Below, piece after piece: positions 9,222 through 17,626 of a DNA stretch of 64,000 nucleotides; position 1 is the first letter of the stretch; every line of letters begins with the position of its first letter. A model generated the notes under the pieces. That model saw only the letters and a program-made list of their open reading frames with translations. It was not told the DNA's origin and did no database searches. Origin of the DNA: Bog-159 sp963709155 (GTDB lineage: Bacteria; Acidobacteriota; Terriglobia; Bryobacterales; Bryobacteraceae); assembly GCA_963709155.1 (NCBI GenBank), contig CAVPVD010000008.1, positions 62,001 through 126,000 on the forward strand. Reading direction: 5' to 3'. Both the position numbers and the translations under genes were made by a program.

Positions 9222-9440
9222 TCAGTCGATGGTTTTGATCGTGTGCTGTTCGATCAGGCGATCTAACGCCTGTTTGTCGAACCGCAACGCTCGCCCCACC
9301 TTGACGAAGGGAAGCTCCCGGAGCCGGGCCTTCTTGTAGACCGTGTCCACCTTCAGACCCAGGTATCCGGCAGCCTCCTCGACATTCAGGAGCCGCTTAC
9401 CGACGCCACTATTAAACACCATTGCGGATGTGACTGGCAA
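9222..9440 (-). CDS. Small helix-turn-helix protein, probable excisionase/AlpA-like
   Basis: The 72-residue product contains a MerR-like winged helix: LLNVEEAAGYLGLKVDTVYKKARLRELPFVKVGRALRFDKQALDRLIEQ, the common pattern of Xis/AlpA DNA-binding proteins ('excisionase family DNA binding'). Directly upstream of the integrase, it most likely controls directionality of recombination or integrase transcription. The start is uncertain: a TTG at 9440 has AAAGG upstream, whereas the ATG at 9422 (residue 7) has no clear Shine-Dalgarno but gives the more usual length. Confidence 0.8.
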   Translation of the reverse strand: MPVTSAMVFNSGVGKRLLNVEEAAGYLGLKVDTVYKKARLRELPFVKVGRALRFDKQALDRLIEQHTIKTID

Positions 9441-9892
9441 GCTACTTACCTTTCTCCGAAGAATTTCCGGCTCAGGTTGAGAAGCATATCATCCAGGGCG
9501 CCGTTCTGACGGGTGTCATCGTCGTTCGAAAAGGATCGATGTCTCCCTCGCTCTCGTGCGACCGATGGCAACTGCTTTCTGGAATGCAGGGTGACGTCCA
9601 CATCCTGTAGGCCGCCAGGTGTCACGGCTGTGACATCCGCAAGGTTAATGACAAGCGGGCTCGGGACCGGGAGCCACCCGGTAGGTTGCTTACTAGAATT
9701 GTCGGCGACGGGTTCTAATCCTACGCTCGCTGAGGGGACGGGTGCGTGACCGTTTATCTCAGCAATTCACCACAAAATCCCACAAAAGTTTCACATGCGC
9801 GGCGATCCAACGAAGAATTTACAGAAAGTCTCAGATTTTCACCAAATTGTCTCGCCCGCAACAGGCAACCGCCATCATCAGGCGCGAAAAAC
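9441..9892. other. Intergenic region inside the island, no gene recognised
   Basis: About 450 bp separate the start of the Xis-like gene from the left edge of the duplicated RHH locus. Short open frames exist but match no family I know. The stretch around 9680-9740 has a GGTTCTAATCC motif that superficially resembles a tRNA T arm but does not fold into one. Confidence 0.4.
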
Positions 9893-9994
9893 ACCGGTAG
9901 TGGAACATAAAGGAAACGCAACACATTTGTCCGCCCATTGGATCTTAAGAGATGCACCATCAGTAAGTTCCAGCGGGCACAGTTTAGGCCGTTT

Positions 9995-10012
9995 CGTGCA
10001 CATTTGTGCACG
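9995..10012. promoter_or_regulatory. Perfect 18-bp palindrome, candidate operator of the RHH gene (copy 1)
   Basis: CGTGCACATTTGTGCACG has 8-bp perfect arms around TT and lies 54 bp before the RHH start codon. The same palindrome sits at exactly the same distance in the second locus (17111-17128). RHH proteins bind such inverted repeats as dimers of dimers, so autoregulation is the simplest reading. Confidence 0.6.
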
Positions 10013-10066
10013 GCGTCTTTCGTGTCACAGGCCGGCCATTTTCGCACCTACAGAGTAGGGGGACTT

Positions 10067-10501
10067 ATGGTACGAAAGCAAAAGGCAGTCAGCCGCGGGC
10101 TGAGATATGACGCAGAGCTAGACAAGCGGATCGAGGCGGCGACGAAGAAAGGCGGATTCTCGAGCCCCAGCGCGTTCATGCGAGAGGCAATAGAGCGGGA
10201 ACTGGCCGGCCGCGAAAGTGGCGTCGATGCGGCGGAACAACGGATCGCTGCGAGCCTGGACCGCATGGCGCGAGAAATTCGCAATCTGCGGATAGGACAG
10301 CAGGCGTTGTTCGCGTTCGTAGACGTGCTGGCCAAGACGTTCTTGACCTGCGTTCCAGAACCGCCCAGGGATGTGCACGACCAAGCCGTCGCTCTCGGCA
10401 AGTTCCGCTACGACAGGTTTCTCAAAAGCGTTGGCATGGCGATGGTGGGCGATTCCCAGGCCGCCATGGCGGAGTTGTTAGGCCGCGGTCACGAAAACTG
10501 A
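10067..10501 (+). CDS. Ribbon-helix-helix (CopG/Arc-like) DNA-binding protein, copy 1
   Basis: The 144-residue protein has an RHH-like N-terminus: a beta strand around SRGLRYDAELDKRIEAA followed by helices ending in SPSAFMREAIEREL. The remaining 95 residues are alpha-helical (LDRMAREIRNLRIGQQALFAFVDVLAKTFL and LKSVGMAMVGDSQAAMAELLGRGHEN), of unknown function and longer than in ordinary antitoxins. The ATG at 10067 follows a strong GGGGG Shine-Dalgarno four bases upstream. Copy 2 at 17183 differs at only five residues. No toxin-like partner lies downstream on the same strand, so it may be a stand-alone island regulator acting on the conserved palindrome upstream. The family call is reasonable; the role is inferred. 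Confidence 0.72.
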   Translation: MVRKQKAVSRGLRYDAELDKRIEAATKKGGFSSPSAFMREAIERELAGRESGVDAAEQRIAASLDRMAREIRNLRIGQQALFAFVDVLAKTFLTCVPEPPRDVHDQAVALGKFRYDRFLKSVGMAMVGDSQAAMAELLGRGHEN

Positions 10502-10540
10502 GGGCGAGCGGCGTTCCGAGCTCACGCGAAAATGGTTGAG

Positions 10541-10979
10541 CTAAGACGGGAGCGGTTCAGGTATTGGCCCAGTTTCCGCCGACTGGAGGTCCAGAAAGCG
10601 CCGGGGCGTAACTACCAGGGTGCTCGCCCACGAAGAGGGAAAGTGCTTCAGATTGCCGGTCACCAGGTAATCCGCACGATGCGGCATGCGCGCATTCCAG
10701 AAAAATATCGTCGTCCGAGTCGGAGCACGCCTTGATCGTCTCCGTGGGCCGTACCCAGAAACCTTTCTCGCGGACAGTCTGCAGCGTCGCGGCTATCACT
10801 TCCTCATCGCGCGCAAGGCGAGGCCGCCGGATTACTTCTTCGTACTCGGCATAAACACTTCCGCTGATGCACAGTTGAACCGCGCCGCCCGCCACAAGCA
10901 AGAATACCGCTGCGGGCGGGCCGAGGGGTTGCAACAACGCCGAGACGATGACGTTCGTGTCGAGGACGACTCGGATCAT
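10541..10979 (-). CDS. PIN-domain toxin of a VapC-like TA module, frameshifted near its C-terminus
   Basis: The protein starts MIRVVLDTNVIVSALLQP, a PIN-domain RNase N-terminus with the first metal-binding Asp, and continues with CSDSDDDIFLECAHAA carrying the later acidic residues. An extra base at 10679 then shifts the frame. As written, translation ends at 10557 with an unrelated tail. Skipping that base restores RADYLVTGNLKHFP and VVTPRRFLDL, the standard C-terminus, ending at 10541 (145 residues). The start overlaps the antitoxin stop in ATGA, the usual antitoxin-toxin coupling. If the insertion is real, the last strand and Asp of the PIN fold are lost and the toxin is probably inactive; it may instead be a sequence error. 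Confidence 0.8.
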
Positions 10980-11227
10980 GAGTCTGGGTTGAGAGGGCGT
11001 TCGCTCCGCGCTTTTCGCGCCGCGGCTATCTCCGCGTCGATCTCATCCATCGAAAGCCGATTCAACCCGGCTTGGGCCGCGCTCTCCCACGACCGCCGGA
11101 GCCAGTCCGGCGCAAGGTCGTGCTCCAGCACCTGCCGGGCGTACTCTTCGGCGGACACGCCTCGTGCGCGCGCCTTAGCGGCAAGCGCCGTTACCTCCGC
11201 ATCCGGAAGGTCTATTGTAAGCGTCAC
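10976..11227 (-). CDS. RHH-type antitoxin partner of the PIN toxin
   Basis: The 83-residue protein begins MTLTIDLPDAEVTALAAKARARGVSAEEYARQVLEHDL, the usual strand-helix-helix of small antitoxins paired with PIN toxins. The C-terminal half (WESAAQAGLNRLSMDEIDAEIAAARKAR) is the likely toxin-binding segment. It starts at a GTG at 11227 preceded by GAGGGAA, and its stop overlaps the toxin start by 4 bp. It should neutralise the toxin and repress the operon. Confidence 0.78.
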   Translation of the reverse strand: MTLTIDLPDAEVTALAAKARARGVSAEEYARQVLEHDLAPDWLRRSWESAAQAGLNRLSMDEIDAEIAAARKARSERPLNPDS

Positions 11228-11372
11228 GTGTGGTTCCCTCGAATTTGATCATAGCAAGGCTGATCCTACGTCGATGGGCAGGTTTTCACGCGCGGCGTTG
11301 ATCGAGTTCCTCGCATATAATAGGCGTATAGACGTTTGAGCGTTTATCAATTTGAGCGTATAGGTGGTAAAA

Positions 11373-11645
11373 ATGGAAGAAGAAGCCGTCCGCTGGAGCA
11401 TCAAGGTCTCGAAGGACACCGATCTGACCCTGCGCACGTTCCTGGGCGCCCAGGGCATGAAAAAGGGCGATCTCTCGAAATTCATCGAGGAAGCCGTCCG
11501 CCGGCGCGTGCTTCAGTGCACCATTCAGGACATCAGGGCGCGCAACGCCGATGCCGACCCCGATGAAATCCAGCGCATCGTCGACGAAGCCGTCAGCGAG
11601 GTCCGCGCGGAACGCCGCGCCAAAGGGAAGGCTAACAAAGCCTGA
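11373..11645 (+). CDS. RHH-type antitoxin of the second PIN module
   Basis: The 90-residue protein (MEEEAVRWSIKVSKDTDLTLRTFLGAQGMKKGDLSKFIEEAVRRRVL) has a ribbon-helix-helix N-terminus and a charged, alanine-rich C-terminal tail suited to wrapping a PIN toxin. I choose the ATG at 11373 because AGGTGG lies seven bases upstream; a GTG at 11364 would add three residues but lose that spacing. Its TGA overlaps the toxin ATG by one base (TGATG), so the two are translationally coupled. Confidence 0.8.
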   Translation: MEEEAVRWSIKVSKDTDLTLRTFLGAQGMKKGDLSKFIEEAVRRRVLQCTIQDIRARNADADPDEIQRIVDEAVSEVRAERRAKGKANKA

Positions 11646-12055
11646 TGCGCGTGGTCCTCGATACCAACATCATCGTGTCCGCCCTGATCGCCCCGGCCGG
11701 CAAGCCCGCCGCTATCATCGACGCCTGGCTGGACGGAAAATTTACGCTCCTGACCTGCGCGGCGCATGTCGACGAGCTGCGGGCCACGCTGCAAAAGCCA
11801 CGTGTGGCCGAACTCGTCAAACCACACAAGGCCGGCCGCCTGGTCAACCAGGTCAAGAAGCTCGCCGAGGACATCGATCCGCTGCCGCGCGTGAAGCGCT
11901 CTCCCGATCCCACGGACGATTTTCTTCTGGCCCTGTCCGAAGCGGGCAAGGCCGATTATCTGGTCACAGGCGACAAAAGCGGGCTGCTGGCGCTCGGCCG
12001 CCACAAAGGCACGCAGATAGTGTCAGCGCGTGATTTCGCCGCGTTGGTCGCATGA
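11645..12055 (+). CDS. PIN-domain toxin (putative TA toxin, PIN_3 type)
   Basis: The 136-residue protein is an intact PIN-domain RNase. It starts MRVVLDTNIIVSALIAPAGKPAAI with the first catalytic Asp, has the central DELRATLQKPRVAELV, the acidic SPDPTDDFLLALSEAGKADYLVTGDKSGLL and the terminal VSARDFAALVA. VapC-like toxins cleave specific RNAs when the antitoxin is degraded. It is coupled to the antitoxin by TGATG and followed by a good intrinsic terminator at 12138. A decayed relative of this gene lies at 24268-24426, just outside the island. Confidence 0.88.
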   Translation: MRVVLDTNIIVSALIAPAGKPAAIIDAWLDGKFTLLTCAAHVDELRATLQKPRVAELVKPHKAGRLVNQVKKLAEDIDPLPRVKRSPDPTDDFLLALSEAGKADYLVTGDKSGLLALGRHKGTQIVSARDFAALVA

Positions 12056-12064
12056 CTTCCCCGA

Positions 12065-12086
12065 TCACGAAAACTGAGGGCGAGCG
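12065..12086 (+). repeat. Third copy of the RHH-gene 3' tail sequence
   Basis: These 22 bp match exactly the end of both RHH genes (10489-10510 and 17605-17626), including the last codons and stop. Beyond them similarity to the sequence after copy 2 continues loosely to about 12120 (GCCC-GAACATCGCGGGAAAAA-like). No RHH coding sequence precedes it, so it is a detached fragment of the repeat. Confidence 0.7.
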
Positions 12087-12137
12087 GGCGCGTGGCCGCC
12101 CCGAACATCGCGGGAAAAAAGTTGCCGCTGCTTGTTC

Positions 12138-12164
12138 GCCCGCAATGGCGCGGGCCGGTTTTTT
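12138..12164 (+). terminator. Rho-independent terminator after the PIN toxin
   Basis: GCCCGC and GCGGGC form a 6-bp GC stem with an AATGGC loop, followed by CGG and six T. It lies 83 bp after the toxin stop and probably ends the antitoxin-toxin transcript. Confidence 0.65.
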
Positions 12165-12653
12165 CCGGCAAGGCGTCGCGGGTTGTCTTCGGACAAGCTT
12201 GCCGACCTATCGGCGCAGCGATACCCTAAGGATTACTCGATGTGGCAAACGCGGTCGATAGAGCCCAAAGGGAGAGAACAACGATGGAGATTGGGGCTAC
12301 CTTCATAACCATCCCTCATTGGCTGAAATGTCAGCTAGGGCAGCTCGATACCTGATGACATGTCGCGCTTTGGCTGACGTAATCCAGCCATGCCTGGAGG
12401 GCCTTCGCATGCCCGAGGCAGACCTGTGTAGGAACCGTCGAGAGCTCAAAGTGCAACCGCTTCGGCGCACAGATTTGCAGCATGGCGCCGTCGATTTGGG
12501 TGATCTCGCGGCCAGAGCTTGCGACCGGCCGCGCCTAACCGCTGGGCGCGGGTAGCTAGATTTCAGCGGGCGCGTAGGCGCTGATTTCGCAACTCACCGA
12601 GGCTTCATCGAAATCGGTGTTGTCCATTCCATCTGGCTTTCTCCTGAATATCG
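12165..12653. other. Intergenic region, no gene recognised
   Basis: About 490 bp lie between the terminator and the 3' end of the minus-strand GloVer-repeat gene. Short open frames are present, but none resembles a known family or has good start signals. Confidence 0.35.
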
Positions 12654-13982
12654 TCAGTTCACTGTAAAACTGGCCTGAGTGGCGCTGGTTCCACCTGGCG
12701 TGGTGACAGTAATAGGCCCGCTGGTCGCGCCGACGGGCACGGTGGCCCAGACGTAATTGGGACCGCTGTTGGAAACGGTGGTAGCTGGCACGCCGCCGAA
12801 TAGCACGGAGGCCTGCAGCAGGTTGTAGCCCCAGATTCGTACGCGCGTGCCCACTGGGCCGCGGCCCGGGCCAAACTTCAACGCTTGTGGGGCGGGTTTC
12901 GGCAGTCCCGCATCCAGGGCGAAGACACCGCCATAACCGTACGCGCCACCCGTTGACGCCATCCCATAAATCACGCCATCGCTGCCCTGCAGCAGCCAGC
13001 AATTGCAACCCAGGCTGCCCAGCCCGGAAAGCGGGGTGTATTGCCCGGATTTTGTAATCCGGAATATCTGGCTCCCCTCGTTACCCTGCGTGTCGCCGTA
13101 GATGTTGCCATCGCTGGCCTCGATCAAAGTGGTCGGACCGGTGACATATTTGCCCTTCTCGAACGAGTGCAGTAGGGTGAACTGGCCACTAGGGGTGAGC
13201 TTATAAATCATGCCGGTCCCGTTGGCGCCGCCGGTGGCGATTGAGCCGTAGAGATTGCCATCCTCCGCCATGAGGAGTGGGGCAGGGACAGCTCCCCGAG
13301 TGAAGTTGCTGGGAGCGAAGCTGTACAGCGTCGTCGCGGTGCCGGAGGGAGTGGCCTGTACTACCGACCCAACGCCGGGGTCCGTTAGCGTGAAGCCATA
13401 ATAGTTGCCATCAGTCGCATAGGTCGCGTACGGCATGAAATTCGCGGGTGGTGCCTGTGCGATTAAGGATACCGTACCGTCCGTGTCGCAGCGGACGAAG
13501 CCGACATAACCGCTCGCACCGCTAACTCCGGTGCCGAGGAAGGCGCCATCCGGCAAGTTTTGGGACAGGGCGCAAGCTGCGCTGCCAGATGTGTACCGCT
13601 GGCCGCCCGGCTTAAAGGCCACGGAGAAGAGGCCGCCTGTACGACTGGTCGAATTGTAGGCAGACATATAGAACCGCGCGTTGGGCCCGCTTATCGGTGT
13701 TCCCTGGAAAAAGCTCCCGGTGGGCAAGCTGCCGAGTATGGTTCTCTTGCCGTCGAGGCCAACCGAAAAATATATGACGGGGGCGGCTGTGCCGGCGGTC
13801 GAGTAGAATACGCCGGGGGACCCCTCGGTCAGCCCGAATGGGGCTGGATACATCTGGTTGTTGTAGATGACTTGAAAGATCGCTTGGGCGGCGCGCGAGA
13901 ACGGTGCCGCAAGGCTGGCGTAAAGCACCAGCAGTGCAACGGTTCGCCCAGGCCGCGGGACCACGTTGTTATGCTTGACCAT
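12654..13982 (-). CDS. Secreted GloVer-type tandem-repeat protein with C-terminal IPT/TIG domain
   Basis: The 442-residue protein has a signal peptide (about residues 1-33: basic start, then TVALLVLYASLAAPFSRAAQA). It then shows repeats of the type DGNLYGSIATGGANGTGMIYKLTPSGQFTLLHSFEKG, the 'choice-anchored tandem repeat GloVer' motif common in Acidobacteria. These have a 40-50-residue period, each with a YG-GG pair and an (I/V)Y/F-K/R-TPSG(Q) strand; the N-terminal ones are degenerate. From about residue 370 a typical IPT/TIG Ig-like domain follows (FGPGRGPVGTRVRIWGYNL to GPITVTTPGGTSATQASFTVN). Likely an extracellular or surface propeller of unknown ligand. It lies 36 bp downstream of the propeller gene at 14019 and is probably co-transcribed with it. 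Confidence 0.82.
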   Translation of the reverse strand: MVKHNNVVPRPGRTVALLVLYASLAAPFSRAAQAIFQVIYNNQMYPAPFGLTEGSPGVFYSTAGTAAPVIYFSVGLDGKRTILGSLPTGSFFQGTPISGPNARFYMSAYNSTSRTGGLFSVAFKPGGQRYTSGSAACALSQNLPDGAFLGTGVSGASGYVGFVRCDTDGTVSLIAQAPPANFMPYATYATDGNYYGFTLTDPGVGSVVQATPSGTATTLYSFAPSNFTRGAVPAPLLMAEDGNLYGSIATGGANGTGMIYKLTPSGQFTLLHSFEKGKYVTGPTTLIEASDGNIYGDTQGNEGSQIFRITKSGQYTPLSGLGSLGCNCWLLQGSDGVIYGMASTGGAYGYGGVFALDAGLPKPAPQALKFGPGRGPVGTRVRIWGYNLLQASVLFGGVPATTVSNSGPNYVWATVPVGATSGPITVTTPGGTSATQASFTVN

Positions 13983-14018
13983 AAAGAAGTACTCTTGTCT
14001 TGGCCTGGTTTCTCCGCC

Positions 14019-16438
14019 CTAGTGCCCGGAGTACACCAGAACCCCGGCACAACCCGGGCTCGTATTGCACGTCGAGGCGGAGTTCGAGGTCGAGGGCACT
14101 TGCGTAATGCCCGAGTTGGGAACGTAGGTGTACCCGTTGACGATCGTGGGCAGAGCGAATAGCGAGGCCGTGAAAGCGCTGCTGGCGTCGCAGTAGAGGT
14201 CGAGGGTATTACTGCACCAGATGAACTTCAGGTTCGCTGCGTCATAGGCTAGCAGCGTTCCGTAGGGAGTGGTCCCCAAGCTTGCAAGCGCCCACACGAC
14301 CGAGCCGGTCCCACTGTTCGACGTCACCACTACCGTGCCGCCTGGGTAGTTGACTGTATTGTTCGTCCCACTACCGCTCGGCCTAACGTCATATATCGGA
14401 TTTACAAAGTAGCCGCTGTAGCTGTAGGTGTCTGGGGTCGAACTACATGAACAGGTGCTGGTGCACGAGCCGATATTGTGGGTAAATGACTGGCTGACCT
14501 GGAGCTGCGTGTCGCTAATAACCTTTATGACAGTGACGGACTGGTTGGGGTTGGCGCTGCCGGTGTCGGTGAGGGTGTCCCCTGGGACGACCTCCGTGGT
14601 GAAGGTAGTTCCGCTGCCGCACACGGTGGTCCCGTTCGAACCGATCGCGGTTCCCGTCGGCGAGTTTATCGGCTGGTTGTTGGATAGGGCAAGAGAGGCA
14701 AGTTTTTCATAGCTTGGCCACACGTACAGTCTTTCGGGTGAACTGTCCGGATTGAACGCCATGCTGGTGATGCGATCGCAGTCATGTGGGTGCGTCTGGT
14801 TAGTGCATTGTGTAAGGTTAGCCGCGAAGGGGAAGGCGTTCCCCGGGTCCCCGGATTGAAACCCTGGGGTGCCGCTCGACGAGGTGCCGGGATAACACGG
14901 GGACGATCCGCAAAGGTTCCCCTGTGCCATGAAATAACCGTAGCCGGCTTTGTCGAACGTTAGGAGCCTATGGACTCCAGCGAGGTCGTCCAGGAGCAGG
15001 ATGCCACCGGTTCCAAGGTCAAAATCGTTCTGGTTCATGCCCAGGGAGGTATAGCTGCTCGTGCCGAGGGGCTCCTGGACCGGTGTTGGCGTGAGCGGGT
15101 AGCCGTACGGCGTGAAATATTCAGAAGGTGCCGGGCCGGCGCCGCCGCTTTGCGACAACGTGAAATCGACGACGGAATCACCCCAATTCTGGATGCGATT
15201 CAGCAGGGCGCCGCTCTGTGACACGGCGTTCTGCTGGAATGGACCGTTGCCGACTGCGAAATAGGCATGCGAGACACCGCTAAGCGTGTTTGCGGCGCCA
15301 CCGCGGCCGGACATCCATATGCCTCCGCCATGACCGCACCAGTTTGCCGAGCCCGTGTAACCAGATACCAAACAGCCCGCAGCAGGCGTGCAACCAATAG
15401 GGTTGCTTTGCGTCGGTGGCGAGCAGGCGGTGCAACTCGCATTGCAGGCTGGAAAGTCGGTGTTACCGGAGGTGCCTTTCGCGCTGGTTACGAAAGCGAA
15501 CTGCTGCGTGAGTGAGGAGTCATACCCGAAGATCCAGCCGTGATACGCGTCGCCCTTCTCCTCGGCTGAGCCCCAGCCGAAAGCCACGTAGATCAGGGAG
15601 CTCGGCTGCGCCCCCGAGACGGCTAACTTCAGCAGGGCTGGCCGCTGAAGCAGCTCATAGGGCACGAACGGAATCGAGCTGCCCACTAGATCGTCTGCTC
15701 CGTCGGAGCCGGTAGCGCTGCCGGTGATCTGCACAGGCGGTGTCACCAAGTCCTGGCCGGTCAGCAGGCTGACCTTGTGAATGTACCACCGCTCAGTGGG
15801 ATATTGCCCGATGTGGTCTCGCAGGAGCCGGTCACGTATACGGCGTTATTGCTTTTGTCGATCACTGGCGTGCTGAGGATGCCATTGGGATAAGGAGAGA
15901 TGTTGGCCGGGTGGGAGACACCAGCAGTGCCGCTCGCGCCGTTACAGTCGTCGTACCAAAAGTAGTTGGTCGTATACTGCCCGCCCGACGATTGGGTATT
16001 TCTACTCCAGATCACGTTTCCGGCATAGGTGCCGCCGCTCGACGTGGCGTCGCCGGCGTTGAAAGCGTAAAGACCACCGCCCAGGGCGGCCACTATTACG
16101 AGGTTGCAGGGGTTGCAGGCCGTGACGCCGGCTGAGACGTTGTGGACCCACAGCGGCTGCGCGTACACCGCGTTCAGGAGCGCGCCGTTGCCCACAATGC
16201 CGTCAATCAGGAGCGGGGACCAGTTTGGTTGCTTTGGCGTCACAGTGCCGTTCTCCATGGCGCCAGAAACGAACACGCTCTCCTGTGAATCATATGCCTG
16301 CCTTAGGGTCCCATAGGCGGCGTCTGTTATGTCTTGCTGCGCCTTCAGCTGGGTTGGGTTTGACAAGCCAAAGGTTGTCACGAACAGAACAAACAGCAGT
16401 CTTCGCGGCGAAGCGGAGCGTAAATCGATTCTGAGCAT
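14019..16438 (-). CDS. Large secreted PQQ/propeller-like protein, one apparent frameshift
   Basis: Two adjacent frames form one protein of about 806 residues. The N-terminal 225 carry a signal peptide (RRLLFVLFVTTFGLSNPTQLKAQ) and propeller strands such as QPLWVHNVS, NLVIVAALGGGLYAFNA and GILSTPVIDKSNNAVYVTGSC. The frame then breaks near 15806; adding one base there gives SGQYPTERWYIHKVSLLTGQDLVTPP and joins directly to the long C-terminal frame. That frame contains further blades (GLLLYDAAN-like, ALPTIVNGYTYVPNSG) and ends in CNTSPGCAGVLVYSGH. PQQ-like propellers of this size with Cys-rich inserts occur in Acidobacteria with no defined function. I start at the ATG at 16438, which follows GGAGGG; an ATG at 16453 is also in frame. 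Confidence 0.75.
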
Positions 16439-17008
16439 CGGCCTTCCCTCCATGCCCGGGTTTTTCCTTTTCGAGCACCCTACGTTAGGTTTGAATTAGT
16501 AAACCACGGGCACGGCATGGCGTCAAGAGAAATCTAAAACGTACAGTACTGCATGCTGTTTTTCCGTAAGGAAGCTCACAACTCATTTAAAACTGTCACT
16601 TCGTTGTCATCGGCGAGCGTTCTGGCTGTTGGATTCCATGCACCGGCAGCGTATGTTCTACGGCACCCTTCCTAGGCTGGCATTCCTCGATCGGTGTGCC
16701 AGAGGTCGAGTTCCACGCGGCATTGAGGAACGCCGCGCTGCACGCACACTGCACGTGGACGAGATCGGATTTGGTTCTCTTTCTGGATGGCGAAACGGGA
16801 CTCGGTGTCATGGTCGAATTGCGCCCTCAATCTGTAGGTCTTGGCAGAGGGGTTTCCGGACAGAAACTGCAGAATATTTTTGATTGCAACCTTCCGCAAC
16901 ACTCTCAGCACGTTTTGCAACACCGGCTAGAGTTCTCTGCGTCCGGCAACGTGCTGCAACAGCTTGAAACCCACCGGGGCAGCGAAAACCCTCAGAAGGC
17001 AGCCGAAT
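16439..17008. other. Intergenic region between the propeller gene and RHH copy 2
   Basis: About 570 bp with no recognisable gene. The promoter of the leftward propeller/GloVer pair must lie near 16450-16550. Open frames on both strands at 16600-16920 match nothing I know. Confidence 0.35.
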
Positions 17009-17110
17009 ACCGGTAGTGGAACATAAAGGAAACGCCACACATTTGTCCGCCCATCCGATCTTAAGATATGCACCACCAGTAAGTTCCATCGGGCACAGTT
17101 TAAGCCGTTT

Positions 17111-17128
17111 CGTGCACATTTGTGCACG
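17111..17128. promoter_or_regulatory. Perfect 18-bp palindrome, candidate operator of the RHH gene (copy 2)
   Basis: Identical to the palindrome at 9995-10012 and again 54 bp before the start codon. Conservation within a locus that has accumulated substitutions around it supports a functional site. Confidence 0.6.
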
Positions 17129-17182
17129 GCGTCTTTCGTGTCACAGGCCAGCCATTTTCGCACCTACAGAGTAGGGGCACTT

Positions 17183-17617
17183 ATGGTACAAAAGCAAAAG
17201 GCAGTCAGCCGCGGGCTGAGATACGACGCAGAGCTGGACAAGCGGATCGAGGCGGCGACGAAGAAAGGCGGGTTCTCGAGCCCCAGCGCGTTCATGCGAG
17301 AGGCAATCGAGCGGGAGATCGCCGGCCGCGAGAGCGGCGTAGATGCGGCGGAACAACGGGTCGCGGCGAGCCTGGACCGCATGGCGCGAGGAATTCGCAA
17401 CCTGCGGATAGGACAGCAGGCGTTGTTCGCGTTCGTAGACGTGCTGGCCAAGACCTTCCTGACCTGCGTTCCAGAACCGCCCAGGGATGTGCACGACCAA
17501 GCCGTCGCTCTCGGCAAGCTTCGCTACGACAGGTTTCTCAAAAGCGTTGGCATGGCAATGGTGGGCGATTCCCAGGCCGCCATGGCGGAGTTGTTAGGCC
17601 GTGGTCACGAAAACTGA
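17183..17617 (+). CDS. Ribbon-helix-helix (CopG/Arc-like) DNA-binding protein, copy 2
   Basis: This 144-residue paralogue differs from the protein at 10067 at five positions: R3Q, one Leu/Ile, one Ile/Val, one Glu/Gly and one Phe/Leu. The RHH core (SRGLRYDAELDKRIEAATKKGG to AFMREAIEREI) and the helical C-terminal extension are unchanged. The start has the same strong AGGGG Shine-Dalgarno. Because both copies and both operators are intact, they should cross-regulate each other. Its target genes are unknown; the large secreted-protein genes at 18127 and 21037 lie downstream on the same strand but 500 bp away. Confidence 0.72.
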   Translation: MVQKQKAVSRGLRYDAELDKRIEAATKKGGFSSPSAFMREAIEREIAGRESGVDAAEQRVAASLDRMARGIRNLRIGQQALFAFVDVLAKTFLTCVPEPPRDVHDQAVALGKLRYDRFLKSVGMAMVGDSQAAMAELLGRGHEN

Positions 17618-17626
17618 GGGCGAGCG

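Larger units (their letters stand above)
9893..10510 (+). repeat. 618-bp direct repeat, copy 1 (RHH locus)
   Basis: This segment and 17009-17626 are the same length, 618 bp, in the same orientation, and align without net gaps. The shared part runs from ACCGGTAGTGG through a palindromic operator and the RHH gene to a few bases past its stop (GAGGGCGAGCG). Differences are scattered single substitutions. Recombination between the copies would delete 7.1 kb of the island. Confidence 0.9.
17009..17626 (+). repeat. 618-bp direct repeat, copy 2 (RHH locus)
   Basis: Second copy of 9893-10510, same orientation and identical length. It includes the operator palindrome, the RHH gene and the post-stop GAGGGCGAGCG. 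Substitutions rather than indels separate the copies, so the duplication is old enough to have diverged slightly but both genes have stayed intact. Confidence 0.9.

Noticed and set aside
9680..9740. tRNA-like fragment around GGTTCTAATCC
   Set aside because: The T-loop-like motif has no pairing T stem and no acceptor or D arm can be drawn.
16629..16923. Overlapping 83-84-codon open frames on both strands
   Set aside because: Neither has recognisable motifs or start signals; they are treated as non-coding.
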